Below are positions 44,653 to 52,351 of a DNA stretch of 64,000 nt, one piece after another. The stretch is from the NCBI GenBank assembly GCA_050184585.1, contig JBFXAF010000005.1, positions 248,001 to 312,000 on the forward strand. Direction: 5' to 3'. The DNA is from JBFXAF01 sp050184585 (lineage in GTDB: Bacteria; Pseudomonadota; Alphaproteobacteria; Rhizobiales; Rhizobiaceae). The notes beneath the pieces are model-generated. The model did no database searches, was not told where the DNA came from, and saw only the letters and a program-made list of their open reading frames with translations. A program made the position numbers and the translations under genes. How positions within the stretch are numbered: position 1 is the stretch's first letter; each line of letters starts with the position of its first letter.

Positions 44653-45901
44653 CGCTCTCGCGCAGAGCCTGGCCCCGGCGGCCGTCAACGCGAAGCTCGT
44701 CGGGCTGATCGCGGCGGGCGCCATCGCGTTCGGCGTCTTCCTGTCGGGATTCGTGATCAACGAACCAGCCCCCTACGAACTCTACATGGCCGCGCTGATC
44801 GCCGTCTGGGCGCTGTTCGGCTTGCGGGTCTCGCGTTCGATCGTGCCGCTGCTGGTGCTCCTCGTGGTGTTCAACATCGGCGGCATGATCTCCATGACGC
44901 AGATGGCGGACCTGATGGACACGCCGCTCTATCTCGCGGTGTCGCTGTTCCTCGCCTTCACGGCGGTGTTCTACGCCGCGGTGCTGGAAGCCCGGCCGGA
45001 GACCTACCGCCTGATGTTCGTCGCCTGGATCGTGGCGGCGATGATAACGGCGACGCTAGGCATCGCCGGTTACTTCGGCGCGTTCCCGGGCGCAGAGATG
45101 TTCACCAAGTACGAACGCGCTGCCGGCGCGTTCCAGGACCCAAACGTGTTCGGTCCGTTCCTGACGGTGCCCGCGCTCTACCTTCTCCACGGCATCGTCA
45201 CAAAGCCGGTGCGTACGGCCCTCTACCTCGTCCCGCTGCTCGTCATCATGGCGGGCATCTTTCTCTCCTTCTCGCGCGGCGCCTGGGGTCTGTTGATCGC
45301 CTCCTCGGTCCTCCTCGTCGGCTGCCTCTATCTCCAAAGCGCGTCTGGCCTCTTCCGTCTGCGCGTCACGATCATGACGATCGCGGCGCTGTCGCTGCTG
45401 ATCTTCGCGATCCTCATCGTCCTGCAGATCCCGGCCGTCTACGAGATCTTCTCGGCTCGCGCCCAGCTCGTGCAGGAGTATGACGGCGCCCGCCTCGGCC
45501 GCTTCGCACGCTACGGCATCGGCTTCCTGATGGCGATGGAGCATCCGCTGGGCATCGGCCCGCTCGTCTTCGGCCAACTGCTCGGCGAGGACACGCACAA
45601 CATCTGGCTGAAGGCCTTGCTCGACTATGGCTGGCTGGGCTTCACCTGCTGGCTCATCCTGATGATCTGGACCGTCGCCGCCGGCTTCCGCATCCTGTTC
45701 CGCGACCGGCCCTGGCAGCCCTACCTGCTCGTCGCCTATGTCGCCTTCGTCGGCCACATCGCGCTCGGCTCCGTCATCGACACCGACCACTGGCGGCACT
45801 TCTACCTGCTGATCGGTATGGTCTGGGGCGGCATCGCGCTGGAGAACAGGTATCAGGCGCGACTGTCGCGGGACCCGGCCTGGCGATCCGCCTCGACTTG
45901 A
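44648..45901 (+). CDS. O-antigen ligase/polymerase family membrane protein
   Basis: Polytopic protein of about 417 residues (10 or more helices) of the Wzy_C/O-antigen ligase family. The conserved periplasmic loop carries RLGRFARYGIGFLMAMEHPLGIGPLVFGQLLGEDTHNIWLKALLDYGWLGF. FLSFSRGAWGLLIASS is also typical. It polymerises or ligates lipid-linked repeats. The first helix begins right after the priming-transferase stop, yet no ATG, GTG or TTG precedes it in frame. ATT at 44648 has GGAG seven bases upstream and overlaps that stop. The next ordinary starts, GTG 44753 and ATG 44787, would remove the first helix. Confidence 0.85.
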   Translation: MSALAQSLAPAAVNAKLVGLIAAGAIAFGVFLSGFVINEPAPYELYMAALIAVWALFGLRVSRSIVPLLVLLVVFNIGGMISMTQMADLMDTPLYLAVSLFLAFTAVFYAAVLEARPETYRLMFVAWIVAAMITATLGIAGYFGAFPGAEMFTKYERAAGAFQDPNVFGPFLTVPALYLLHGIVTKPVRTALYLVPLLVIMAGIFLSFSRGAWGLLIASSVLLVGCLYLQSASGLFRLRVTIMTIAALSLLIFAILIVLQIPAVYEIFSARAQLVQEYDGARLGRFARYGIGFLMAMEHPLGIGPLVFGQLLGEDTHNIWLKALLDYGWLGFTCWLILMIWTVAAGFRILFRDRPWQPYLLVAYVAFVGHIALGSVIDTDHWRHFYLLIGMVWGGIALENRYQARLSRDPAWRSAST

Positions 45902-45964
45902 ACTCGCTGCCTCCCCGATTTCGGTTGACCGCGCGGGCCGGACGACGATAGGAAGCAGCCGGTT

Positions 45965-46041
<77 letters not shown>

Positions 46042-46281
46042 AACTGAGCAACCACTTAGCCCGTGGCTACAGGGCGGCAACAGGTTTGTTGCTGACTTTG
46101 GCCACGCGCCGCCTTACCACCGCCCCCGCTGCCGACAGTGAAGTGATCGGAGCCGCGTTCGCCCCACCCGGCGCGGGCAAGCCGATGCTTGGCCTGCCGA
46201 TCGTCTTGTCCGTCAGGGCGAAGTGCGTCAAGACGGGCGGTGATGAGAGCCCCGCCGCGGTTGCTCGCCTGTCCGGCTCGA

Positions 46282-47127
46282 TCAACGTTCCGACGAGAAA
46301 TAGTCCGGACGCGGGATCGTCCACTGGTCGCCCCAGATGTGGTTGCCGCCGTCGACGGCGATGACCTCGCCCGTCGTGAAGGAGCCGGCCGGACCGGCGA
46401 GAAAGCAGACCGCGTCCGCTACTTCACGGACCGTTCCGAAGCGCTTCATCAGATTGGATTTCGGCATTTCGGCACGCGCCTCGTCAGAGTAGACCTCCAT
46501 GCCCTCGGTAGCCGTGACGCCCGGCGCGACGCAGTTCACGCGGATACGGTTGGGCGCCCATTCGATGGCGAGGGTGCGCGTGAGATTGACGACCGCAGCC
46601 CGGGCCGCGGCGGAGTGGGCCACGCCCGGCATGCCGCGGTTCGTCTGCGCCACGATGCTCACGATCGACCCTGGCCTGCCGGCATCGCGGAAGTGACGAC
46701 CGACGGCCTGTGTCACGAACCATGTGCCGTTCAGATTGTTGTCGACGACGGCGTTCCAGCCCTTCACGGAGAAATCGAAGGCAGCCTGCGCGAACTGGCC
46801 GCCGGCGTTATTGACCAGAATGTCGATGCCGCCGAAACGGTCGGCGGCGGCGGATACGAAATCCTGCACCTGGTCGGGTTCGCGGATCGAGGCGACGCGG
46901 GTGAAAACCTCACCGCCGATCTTCCTCAGCGCCTCGGCCGTCGCCTCGAGGCGGCCTTCGTCGCGGCCGTTCAGCGCGACGCGCGCGCCGAGCCGGACGA
47001 ACTGGAAGGCCAGGCCACGGCCGATGCCCCTGCCCCCGCCGGTGATGATTGCCGTCTGTCCTGCAAAATAGCCGTCCCGGAAGGACAGCGGCATCGTCGC
47101 CAGCGCTTCGTCGGTCTCGCCAAACAT
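46282..47127 (-). CDS. SDR-family oxidoreductase, trans-2-enoyl-CoA reductase (PECR)-like
   Basis: NAD(P)-dependent reductase of 281 residues. The cofactor motif is ITGGGRGIGRG near residue 30, and NNAGG follows. The active-site region reads MPGVAHSAAARAAVVNLTRTLAIEWA. The classical Tyr-x3-Lys is absent and the pattern HSxAARA matches peroxisomal trans-2-enoyl-CoA reductase and 2,4-dienoyl-CoA reductase relatives, so the enzyme is likely active on enoyl-CoA esters and not a broken SDR. GGAGG precedes the ATG. It is the last gene of the long minus-strand run after bioY, which supports a CoA-linked catabolic role. Confidence 0.87.
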   Translation of the reverse strand: MFGETDEALATMPLSFRDGYFAGQTAIITGGGRGIGRGLAFQFVRLGARVALNGRDEGRLEATAEALRKIGGEVFTRVASIREPDQVQDFVSAAADRFGGIDILVNNAGGQFAQAAFDFSVKGWNAVVDNNLNGTWFVTQAVGRHFRDAGRPGSIVSIVAQTNRGMPGVAHSAAARAAVVNLTRTLAIEWAPNRIRVNCVAPGVTATEGMEVYSDEARAEMPKSNLMKRFGTVREVADAVCFLAGPAGSFTTGEVIAVDGGNHIWGDQWTIPRPDYFSSER

Positions 47128-47148
47128 GCCGCCCTCCCGTTATCGCGG

Positions 47149-47727
47149 TCAGGATCGCATGAACCGCGCAGCCAGGAATGGCACGGCCAGAGAAGCGATC
47201 GCGACCTTCAGCAGGTCACCATAGACGAAAGGATAGAGGCCCCATTCGAGCACCGGCTTATCCCAGCCCACGACGCTCCCAAGCCAAAGCAGGCCCGGGA
47301 CATAGATGGCGACGGTCCCCGCAAGCATGACAAGGCCGGCACTCAGCACGCGGCGACCGAAGCCCAGAAGCACCAGCCAGCCAACCAGAACAGCCGCGAG
47401 GAGGAAACCAGCAAGGAAACCTCCCGTCGGACCCACCATGTAGGCAAACCCAACGCCCTTCTCCGGCGTGCCGGCGAAGACCGGCAGGCCGGCGGCGCCT
47501 TCCGCGAGGTAGGCTGCCAGCGTCATTGCCGCGAGGCGCGGGCCAAAGGCTGCACCAATGAGCAGAACGACGAGCGACTGGAACGTCATGGGAACCGGAA
47601 AGAACGGCACCGAGACCTTGGCCGACAACGTCAGCAACGCGGTGCCTGCGATCACAAGCAAAACCTGGCGGACGATGCTGGAGGCGCTCGTGGCGGTTGC
47701 GGCGATGGAATCGTGGTTCACAGTCAC
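47149..47727 (-). CDS. bioY: Biotin transporter BioY
   Basis: S component of an ECF-type biotin importer, 192 residues with six helices. It has LTLSAKVSVPFFPVPMTFQSLVVLLIGAAFGPRLA, the typical BioY N-terminal half with the biotin-binding region, and AAGLPVFAGTPEKGVGFAYMVGPTGGFLAGF. The GTG start at 47727 has AGGAGA five bases upstream; no in-frame ATG exists nearby. Its place directly after biotin-carboxylase genes makes sense, as the carboxylase raises biotin demand. No bioMN energising genes are next to it; BioY can function alone or with shared ECF modules. Confidence 0.93.
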   Translation of the reverse strand: MTVNHDSIAATATSASSIVRQVLLVIAGTALLTLSAKVSVPFFPVPMTFQSLVVLLIGAAFGPRLAAMTLAAYLAEGAAGLPVFAGTPEKGVGFAYMVGPTGGFLAGFLLAAVLVGWLVLLGFGRRVLSAGLVMLAGTVAIYVPGLLWLGSVVGWDKPVLEWGLYPFVYGDLLKVAIASLAVPFLAARFMRS

Positions 47728-47747
47728 ATCTATCTCCTGTGTCCTTC

Positions 47748-48953
47748 TCAGAATATCTCGAACAGTCCGGCCGCACCCATGCCGCTGGCGATGCACATCG
47801 TGACGACACCCCATTTGGCGCCGCGCCGCCGACCCTCGATGAGAATGTGTCCCGCCATGCGCGCGCCGGACATGCCGTAGGGATGTCCGATGGCGATCGC
47901 GCCGCCGTCGACGTTCAGCTTCTCCGACGGTATGCGCAGCCGGTCGCGGCAATAAACCGCCTGGCTGGCGAAGGCCTCGTTCAGTTCCCAGAGGTCGATA
48001 TCGTCGACCGTTAGGCCGTGGCGTGCGAGCAATTTGGGCACCGCGAAGACCGGGCCGATGCCCATCTCGGCCGGATCGCAGCCGGCGACCGCCATGCCGC
48101 GCCAAGCTCCGAGCGGCTCGAGACCGCGACGCTCAGCCTCGGACGCTTCCATAAGCACCATCGCCGACGCGCCATCGGAAAGCTGGGATGCGTTGCCGGC
48201 CGTCACGTGACGTCCCTTCGCGAGACGCTGACCGTTCTCGAAAACCGGCTTCAACGCGGCGAGGTCGGCTAGCGTCGTCTGGGGGCGGTTGCCCTCGTCG
48301 CGGTCGATGGCGACCGGCCGGCGCGTCACCTCGCGGGTCGTCCTGTCGGTTACGGCCATGACGGTCTCGACCGGAATGATCTCACGCGCGAGCCGACCGT
48401 TCGCCTGCGCGTCGGCGGTCCGTTGCTGGGACAGCAGCGAGAACTCGTCCTGCGCTTCGCGCGAAACGCCATAGCGTTCGGCCACGATCTCGGCGGTTTC
48501 GAGCATCGTCATGTAGAGCTCGGGCATCCGCTCGACCAGCGCGGGGTCCTGCTTGCGGGGCGCATCCACATAGGCCTGCCTGACGAGCGAGACGGATTCG
48601 ACGCCGCCGCCGATGGCGATCGTCACGCCGTCGTCGATGATCTGCTTGGCCGCGGTGGCGATGGCCATGAGGCCGGACGAGCATGCGCGGTCGATGCTCA
48701 TGCCCGGCACTGTGACGGGCAGCCCCGCCCTCAGCGCCGACTGGCGCGCGATGTTGCCGCCCGTCGAGCCGACTTGCATGGCGGCGCCGATGATCACGTC
48801 GTCGATCTCGCCCGGCTCGATCCCCGCGCGGGAGACCGCCGCCGCGATTACGTGGCCGCCCAGCGTCTGAGCCTGCGTGTCGTTGAAAGCGCCGCGAAAC
48901 GCCTTTCCGATCGGCGTCCGCGCAGTCGAGACGATGACCGCCTGCCGACTCAT
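47748..48953 (-). CDS. Acetyl-CoA acyltransferase (thiolase)
   Basis: Thiolase of 401 residues that cleaves 3-ketoacyl-CoA or condenses acyl-CoAs. The nucleophilic cysteine lies in IDRACSSGLMAIATA, the catalytic His in GAIAIGHPYGMSGARM, and the second Cys in VTMCIASGMGAAG. Ordinary degradative thiolases read CVGGGQG here, so CIASGMG is a mild variation. The start overlaps the carboxyltransferase stop by four bases (ATGA). In this operon it could release acetyl-CoA from the carboxylated or beta-keto product. Confidence 0.94.
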   Translation of the reverse strand: MSRQAVIVSTARTPIGKAFRGAFNDTQAQTLGGHVIAAAVSRAGIEPGEIDDVIIGAAMQVGSTGGNIARQSALRAGLPVTVPGMSIDRACSSGLMAIATAAKQIIDDGVTIAIGGGVESVSLVRQAYVDAPRKQDPALVERMPELYMTMLETAEIVAERYGVSREAQDEFSLLSQQRTADAQANGRLAREIIPVETVMAVTDRTTREVTRRPVAIDRDEGNRPQTTLADLAALKPVFENGQRLAKGRHVTAGNASQLSDGASAMVLMEASEAERRGLEPLGAWRGMAVAGCDPAEMGIGPVFAVPKLLARHGLTVDDIDLWELNEAFASQAVYCRDRLRIPSEKLNVDGGAIAIGHPYGMSGARMAGHILIEGRRRGAKWGVVTMCIASGMGAAGLFEIF

Positions 48954-50413
48954 TTCGCGTTCCGCCTCAGCGAAACCGTCATCGCAGCCGACTTCACCTC
49001 GACCACCGGCGTGCGGGTGAGTTTCATCAGTGTCCGGACGCGTTCCAGCTCCAGCGAGGAGAGCAGCGGATAGGTTCTCTTGACCGGCCCCGCCGCACGC
49101 ATCTTGGCGATATCGGCCTCCGGCACCGTGGCGCGCAGGATCAGTTCGTCCTCGTCCTCGGTCCCGTACCGCTTCTTCAGCTCCGCAAGGGTCGGCTGCT
49201 CGGGCGTATGGCTGCTCACCTCCTTGGCGCGCGGCGACGACATGATCTTGTCGAGGACATTCGGATCGATCGGCGCGACCGTCTGGCCGTAGAAGCCGGC
49301 CGCATACTGCACGACCTCATCCGGGACGGTGCCGTAGCGCTTGCCGGTGACAATGTTCAGCACCGCCTGGATGCCGACCAACTGCGAGAACGGCGTCGCC
49401 ATGCCCGGATAGCCGAGATCCTTTCTGACCGCCGCGGTCTCCGCCAGCACCTCAGGAAGCTTTTCCATCATGTTGTGCTGGGCGAGCTGGGCCTTGAAGG
49501 TCCCCATCATGCCGCCCGGAATCTGGTGCTCGATCGAGAACACGTCATATTCGGCGTACTGGTTGACGAGAAATCCCGCCGCCTTGCCGACTGCCTCGAA
49601 ATGGTCGGCCACAGGCTTGAACAGCGACGTATCGAGCGAATGCGTGTGGCCCTTGAGCTCGATGTTCCTGACCATGATCTCGGTCGACGGCACCGACGGC
49701 CCGTTCGCCATCGGGCGGCTTGCGGTGTGCAAGACGCTGACCCCGAACTCGACCGCGTCGAGATAGGCCTTGGCCGACATGCCGAGCAGGTTGTTCGAGT
49801 GGAACTCGATCTTCTTGCCCCGCGCCCTGGCGGCAATGGCCGGAACCAGAGTCTTCAGGCGGTCGCGCTCCAGCACGCCGGCCGTATCGTAGAGGAGGAT
49901 CGTGTCGATGTCGGGCGAGGCGGACAGCCTGTCGGCCTTGTCGGCGAAGAACTCCTCCGTGTGGACCGGCGACAGCGCGTACATGATCGCGCCGGCGACC
50001 TGGGCGTTCGCCTCCTTCGCGACCTTGGCGATGCGGTGCATCTTGTCGATGTTGAAGAGCACGTCATAGACCCAGAACGAGCGGACGCCGTGTGCGCAGA
50101 GGCGACGCACCCAGAGGTCCATCAGTGCGTCCGGGCTGACCCCGAAGGTGACGTTCGCATTCGAACGCAGGCCGGCCCGCACCGGGGTGTTCGGCATAGA
50201 CGCGACGAGCAGGTCGAGGCCTTCCCAGTAGTTTTCGTGGCAGTAACGGGTCAGCACGTCGAGCATGCCGCCACCCGTGAGGTCGATGGTGGTGAAACCG
50301 GTCTTGTCCAGCAGTGGAGACACGGGGAGCGCCATGCCGGCCTGCATGCGCAGCCCCCAGAGGCTCTGCTGGCCGTCGCGCATGGTTTCGTCGAGGAATT
50401 CGATGTGCGCCAT
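48950..50413 (-). CDS. Carboxyltransferase subunit, pyruvate carboxylase B/oxaloacetate decarboxylase alpha-like, with altered metal site
   Basis: Protein of 487 residues with the HMGL-like TIM barrel and PYC/OADA tail. It begins HIEFLDETMRDGQQSLWGLR (Asp8, Arg12, Asp13) and has the tail signature IEHQIPGGMMGTFKAQL and DLGYPGMATPFSQLVGIQAVLNI. In oxaloacetate decarboxylase and pyruvate carboxylase the barrel carries a metal-bridging carboxylated Lys in KDMAGLL and an HCH pair. Here they read LYDTAGVL (Tyr175) and FHSNN (His205, Asn207). So one His and the Lys are replaced while the Asp and other His remain. It has no biotinyl domain; the BCCP is separate. The ATG at 50413 has AGGAG. The substrate is unknown. 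Confidence 0.85.
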   Translation of the reverse strand: MAHIEFLDETMRDGQQSLWGLRMQAGMALPVSPLLDKTGFTTIDLTGGGMLDVLTRYCHENYWEGLDLLVASMPNTPVRAGLRSNANVTFGVSPDALMDLWVRRLCAHGVRSFWVYDVLFNIDKMHRIAKVAKEANAQVAGAIMYALSPVHTEEFFADKADRLSASPDIDTILLYDTAGVLERDRLKTLVPAIAARARGKKIEFHSNNLLGMSAKAYLDAVEFGVSVLHTASRPMANGPSVPSTEIMVRNIELKGHTHSLDTSLFKPVADHFEAVGKAAGFLVNQYAEYDVFSIEHQIPGGMMGTFKAQLAQHNMMEKLPEVLAETAAVRKDLGYPGMATPFSQLVGIQAVLNIVTGKRYGTVPDEVVQYAAGFYGQTVAPIDPNVLDKIMSSPRAKEVSSHTPEQPTLAELKKRYGTEDEDELILRATVPEADIAKMRAAGPVKRTYPLLSSLELERVRTLMKLTRTPVVEVKSAAMTVSLRRNAK

Positions 50414-50423
50414 GACGATGCTC

Positions 50424-51782
50424 CTAGGTCCCGAATCCCGGAAGACCCCTGTCTTCCAGCCACCGGGTCGTAATGCGGTTGTTCCTGAAGTCGGGATGGG
50501 CTGCCACATAAGCCGCCAGCGGCAGAGTGGTCTTGGGACCCTCGAGCGTAAAATCCGAGATCGCCTTGAGCAGCCTGTCGATCGCTTCAGCGCGGTCGCG
50601 GCCGCGCACGATCAGCTTGCCGATCATCGAGTCGTAGAAGGGGGGCACGAGGTAACCCTGCCGCGCATGCGTATCGAGACGAACGCCGTCGCCCGACGGC
50701 GCCGACCAGGCCGTGATGCGCCCAGGCGCGGGCATGAAGTCGTTGAAGGGGTCTTCGGCGTTGATGCGCACTTCGATCGCATGACCGGACAGCGTCACCT
50801 TCTCCTGGGTGATGCCGATCCCCTCTCCTGCCGCCACGCGCAGTTGCAGAGCGATGAGATCCTGCCCGGTGATCTCTTCCGAAACCGGATGTTCCACCTG
50901 GATCCGCGAGTTGACCTCGATGAAGTAGAAATCCTCCCGATCGACGTCGTAGAGGAACTCGACCGTGCCGGCGTTCCGGTAGTTCGCGAAGGATGTGAGC
51001 TTGACCGCTGCCTCGTGGAGCCGGTCGCGGACCCTGTCGGGCACGGCCGAAGCCGGTGCTTCCTCGATCAGCTTCTGGTAGCGCCGCTGGACCGTGCAAT
51101 CGCGCTCGCCGAAATGTACGACGTTGCCTTCGCCATCGCCGACGATCTGCACCTCGACGTGGCGCGCCCGCTCGACGAAACGCTCCATGTAGAGCCGGCC
51201 GTCCCCGAAGGCGGCCTCGGCCTCGCGCGACGCGCGCTCGAAGGATGCTTCCAGCTCCGGCGCGCTGCCCGCCCTGAACATGCCGCGGCCGCCGCCGCCG
51301 GCGGACGCCTTCATGACGACCGGGTAGCCGAGCTTCGCGGCGGCCGCCTTTGCGTCCTCGACCGTGGCGATGTGATCGGTGCCCGGCACGGTCTGCACAC
51401 CGGCCTCGTGGGCGATGGCGCGAGCCGCGAGCTTGTCGCCCATCGCCTCGATGGTCTCGGCGCGGGGGCCGACGAAGACGATGCCATTCTGCTCGCAGGT
51501 CTTCGACAGGACGGCCTTCTCCGAGAGGAAGCCGTAGCCAGGGTGAAGCGCGTCGCAGCCTGTCGCCATCGCGGCGTGAACGACCAGGTTCACGTCGAAA
51601 TAGCTCTTCGACGATTGCGCCGGGCCGAGAACCACGGTGCGATCCGCCATCTCGGCGCCCAGCGTCTCGCGGTCGGCGGCCGACACGCCAAGCACGGTCT
51701 CGATGCCGAGCCTCTTCGCTGTGCGCAGGATGCGCACGGCGATTTCGCCTCGGTTCGCGACGAACAGACGCTTGATCGGCAT
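50424..51782 (-). CDS. Biotin carboxylase subunit of an acyl-CoA/2-oxoacid carboxylase
   Basis: ATP-grasp enzyme of 452 residues that carboxylates the biotin on the neighbouring carrier protein. Features are FVANRGEIAVRILRTAKRLG, the glycine loop KASAGGGGRGM, MERFVERARHVEVQI, ERDCTVQRRYQKLIEEAPA (catalytic Lys region) and FIEVNSRIQVEHPVSE. The motifs are intact. It lies three bases after the carrier gene stop and ten bases before the carboxyltransferase gene. A housekeeping accC is expected elsewhere, so this is likely a dedicated catabolic copy; that is inference. Confidence 0.93.
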   Translation of the reverse strand: MPIKRLFVANRGEIAVRILRTAKRLGIETVLGVSAADRETLGAEMADRTVVLGPAQSSKSYFDVNLVVHAAMATGCDALHPGYGFLSEKAVLSKTCEQNGIVFVGPRAETIEAMGDKLAARAIAHEAGVQTVPGTDHIATVEDAKAAAAKLGYPVVMKASAGGGGRGMFRAGSAPELEASFERASREAEAAFGDGRLYMERFVERARHVEVQIVGDGEGNVVHFGERDCTVQRRYQKLIEEAPASAVPDRVRDRLHEAAVKLTSFANYRNAGTVEFLYDVDREDFYFIEVNSRIQVEHPVSEEITGQDLIALQLRVAAGEGIGITQEKVTLSGHAIEVRINAEDPFNDFMPAPGRITAWSAPSGDGVRLDTHARQGYLVPPFYDSMIGKLIVRGRDRAEAIDRLLKAISDFTLEGPKTTLPLAAYVAAHPDFRNNRITTRWLEDRGLPGFGT

Positions 51783-51785
51783 CGC

Positions 51786-52280
51786 TCAGGCCGGTTCGAC
51801 GTAGAACAGCGCCTGGCCGAATTCGACCATTTCGGCATCGGCGACGCAGATGCGGCGGATCGTGCCCTTCACGCCGGCGCGAACGGCGGTAAACAGCTTC
51901 ATCACTTCCAGCAGGCAGATCTCGGTCTCGGCTGAAACCGTCTGCCCGATTTCCACGAAAGGCGCGGCGCCGGGCTTCGGCGCGCGATAGAACGTTCCGA
52001 GGTTCGGCGCGGTCACCGCAACCCAGTCGGATGGGGCCGAACCCGCGTCAGCAGGAGCCGCAGCGCCGACCGCCGCGGCAGGGGCGGCGCTGACTCGAGC
52101 CGGCGCCGCCGCTGGAATCGATGTCGCCAGCGCCTGCGGCGCGGAGCCGCCGGCGAGCCGCGCGTCGGGGTCGGTCGAGAGGAAGAGATGCAGGCCCTCG
52201 ACCTCGACGTGGAGTTCGTCCCAGTTGGACGCCTCGAACAACTCGACCAGCGCCGCGATGTCCTGTGCCTTGATCGTCAT
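51786..52280 (-). CDS. Biotin carboxyl carrier protein
   Basis: Carrier of 164 residues. The N-terminal AccB-like segment is IAALVELFEASNWDELHVEVEG. An Ala/Pro-rich linker (about 45-80) leads to the biotinyl domain with LEVMKLF; the biotinylated lysine is Lys128, and VKGTIRRICVADAEMVEFGQALFYVEP completes the fold. GGAGACGAC precedes the ATG. It is 71 bases downstream of the transporter ATPase stop and three bases before the biotin carboxylase gene, the first of the carboxylase trio. Confidence 0.94.
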   Translation of the reverse strand: MTIKAQDIAALVELFEASNWDELHVEVEGLHLFLSTDPDARLAGGSAPQALATSIPAAAPARVSAAPAAAVGAAAPADAGSAPSDWVAVTAPNLGTFYRAPKPGAAPFVEIGQTVSAETEICLLEVMKLFTAVRAGVKGTIRRICVADAEMVEFGQALFYVEPA

Positions 52281-52351
52281 GTCGTCTCCATGTCCGTGTC
52301 GATCGGGCTTGTGCGATCCCGTCCGCTCCGCCGAAAATCCAAGGTCTGCTT

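Noticed and set aside
46067..46324. Small minus-strand frame of 85 codons after tRNA-Pro
   Set aside because: It overlaps the end of the SDR gene, has no ribosome-binding site and no recognisable domain.
46282..47127. SDR judged inactive because Tyr-x3-Lys is missing
   Set aside because: The HSxAARA pattern is normal for the trans-2-enoyl-CoA reductase branch.
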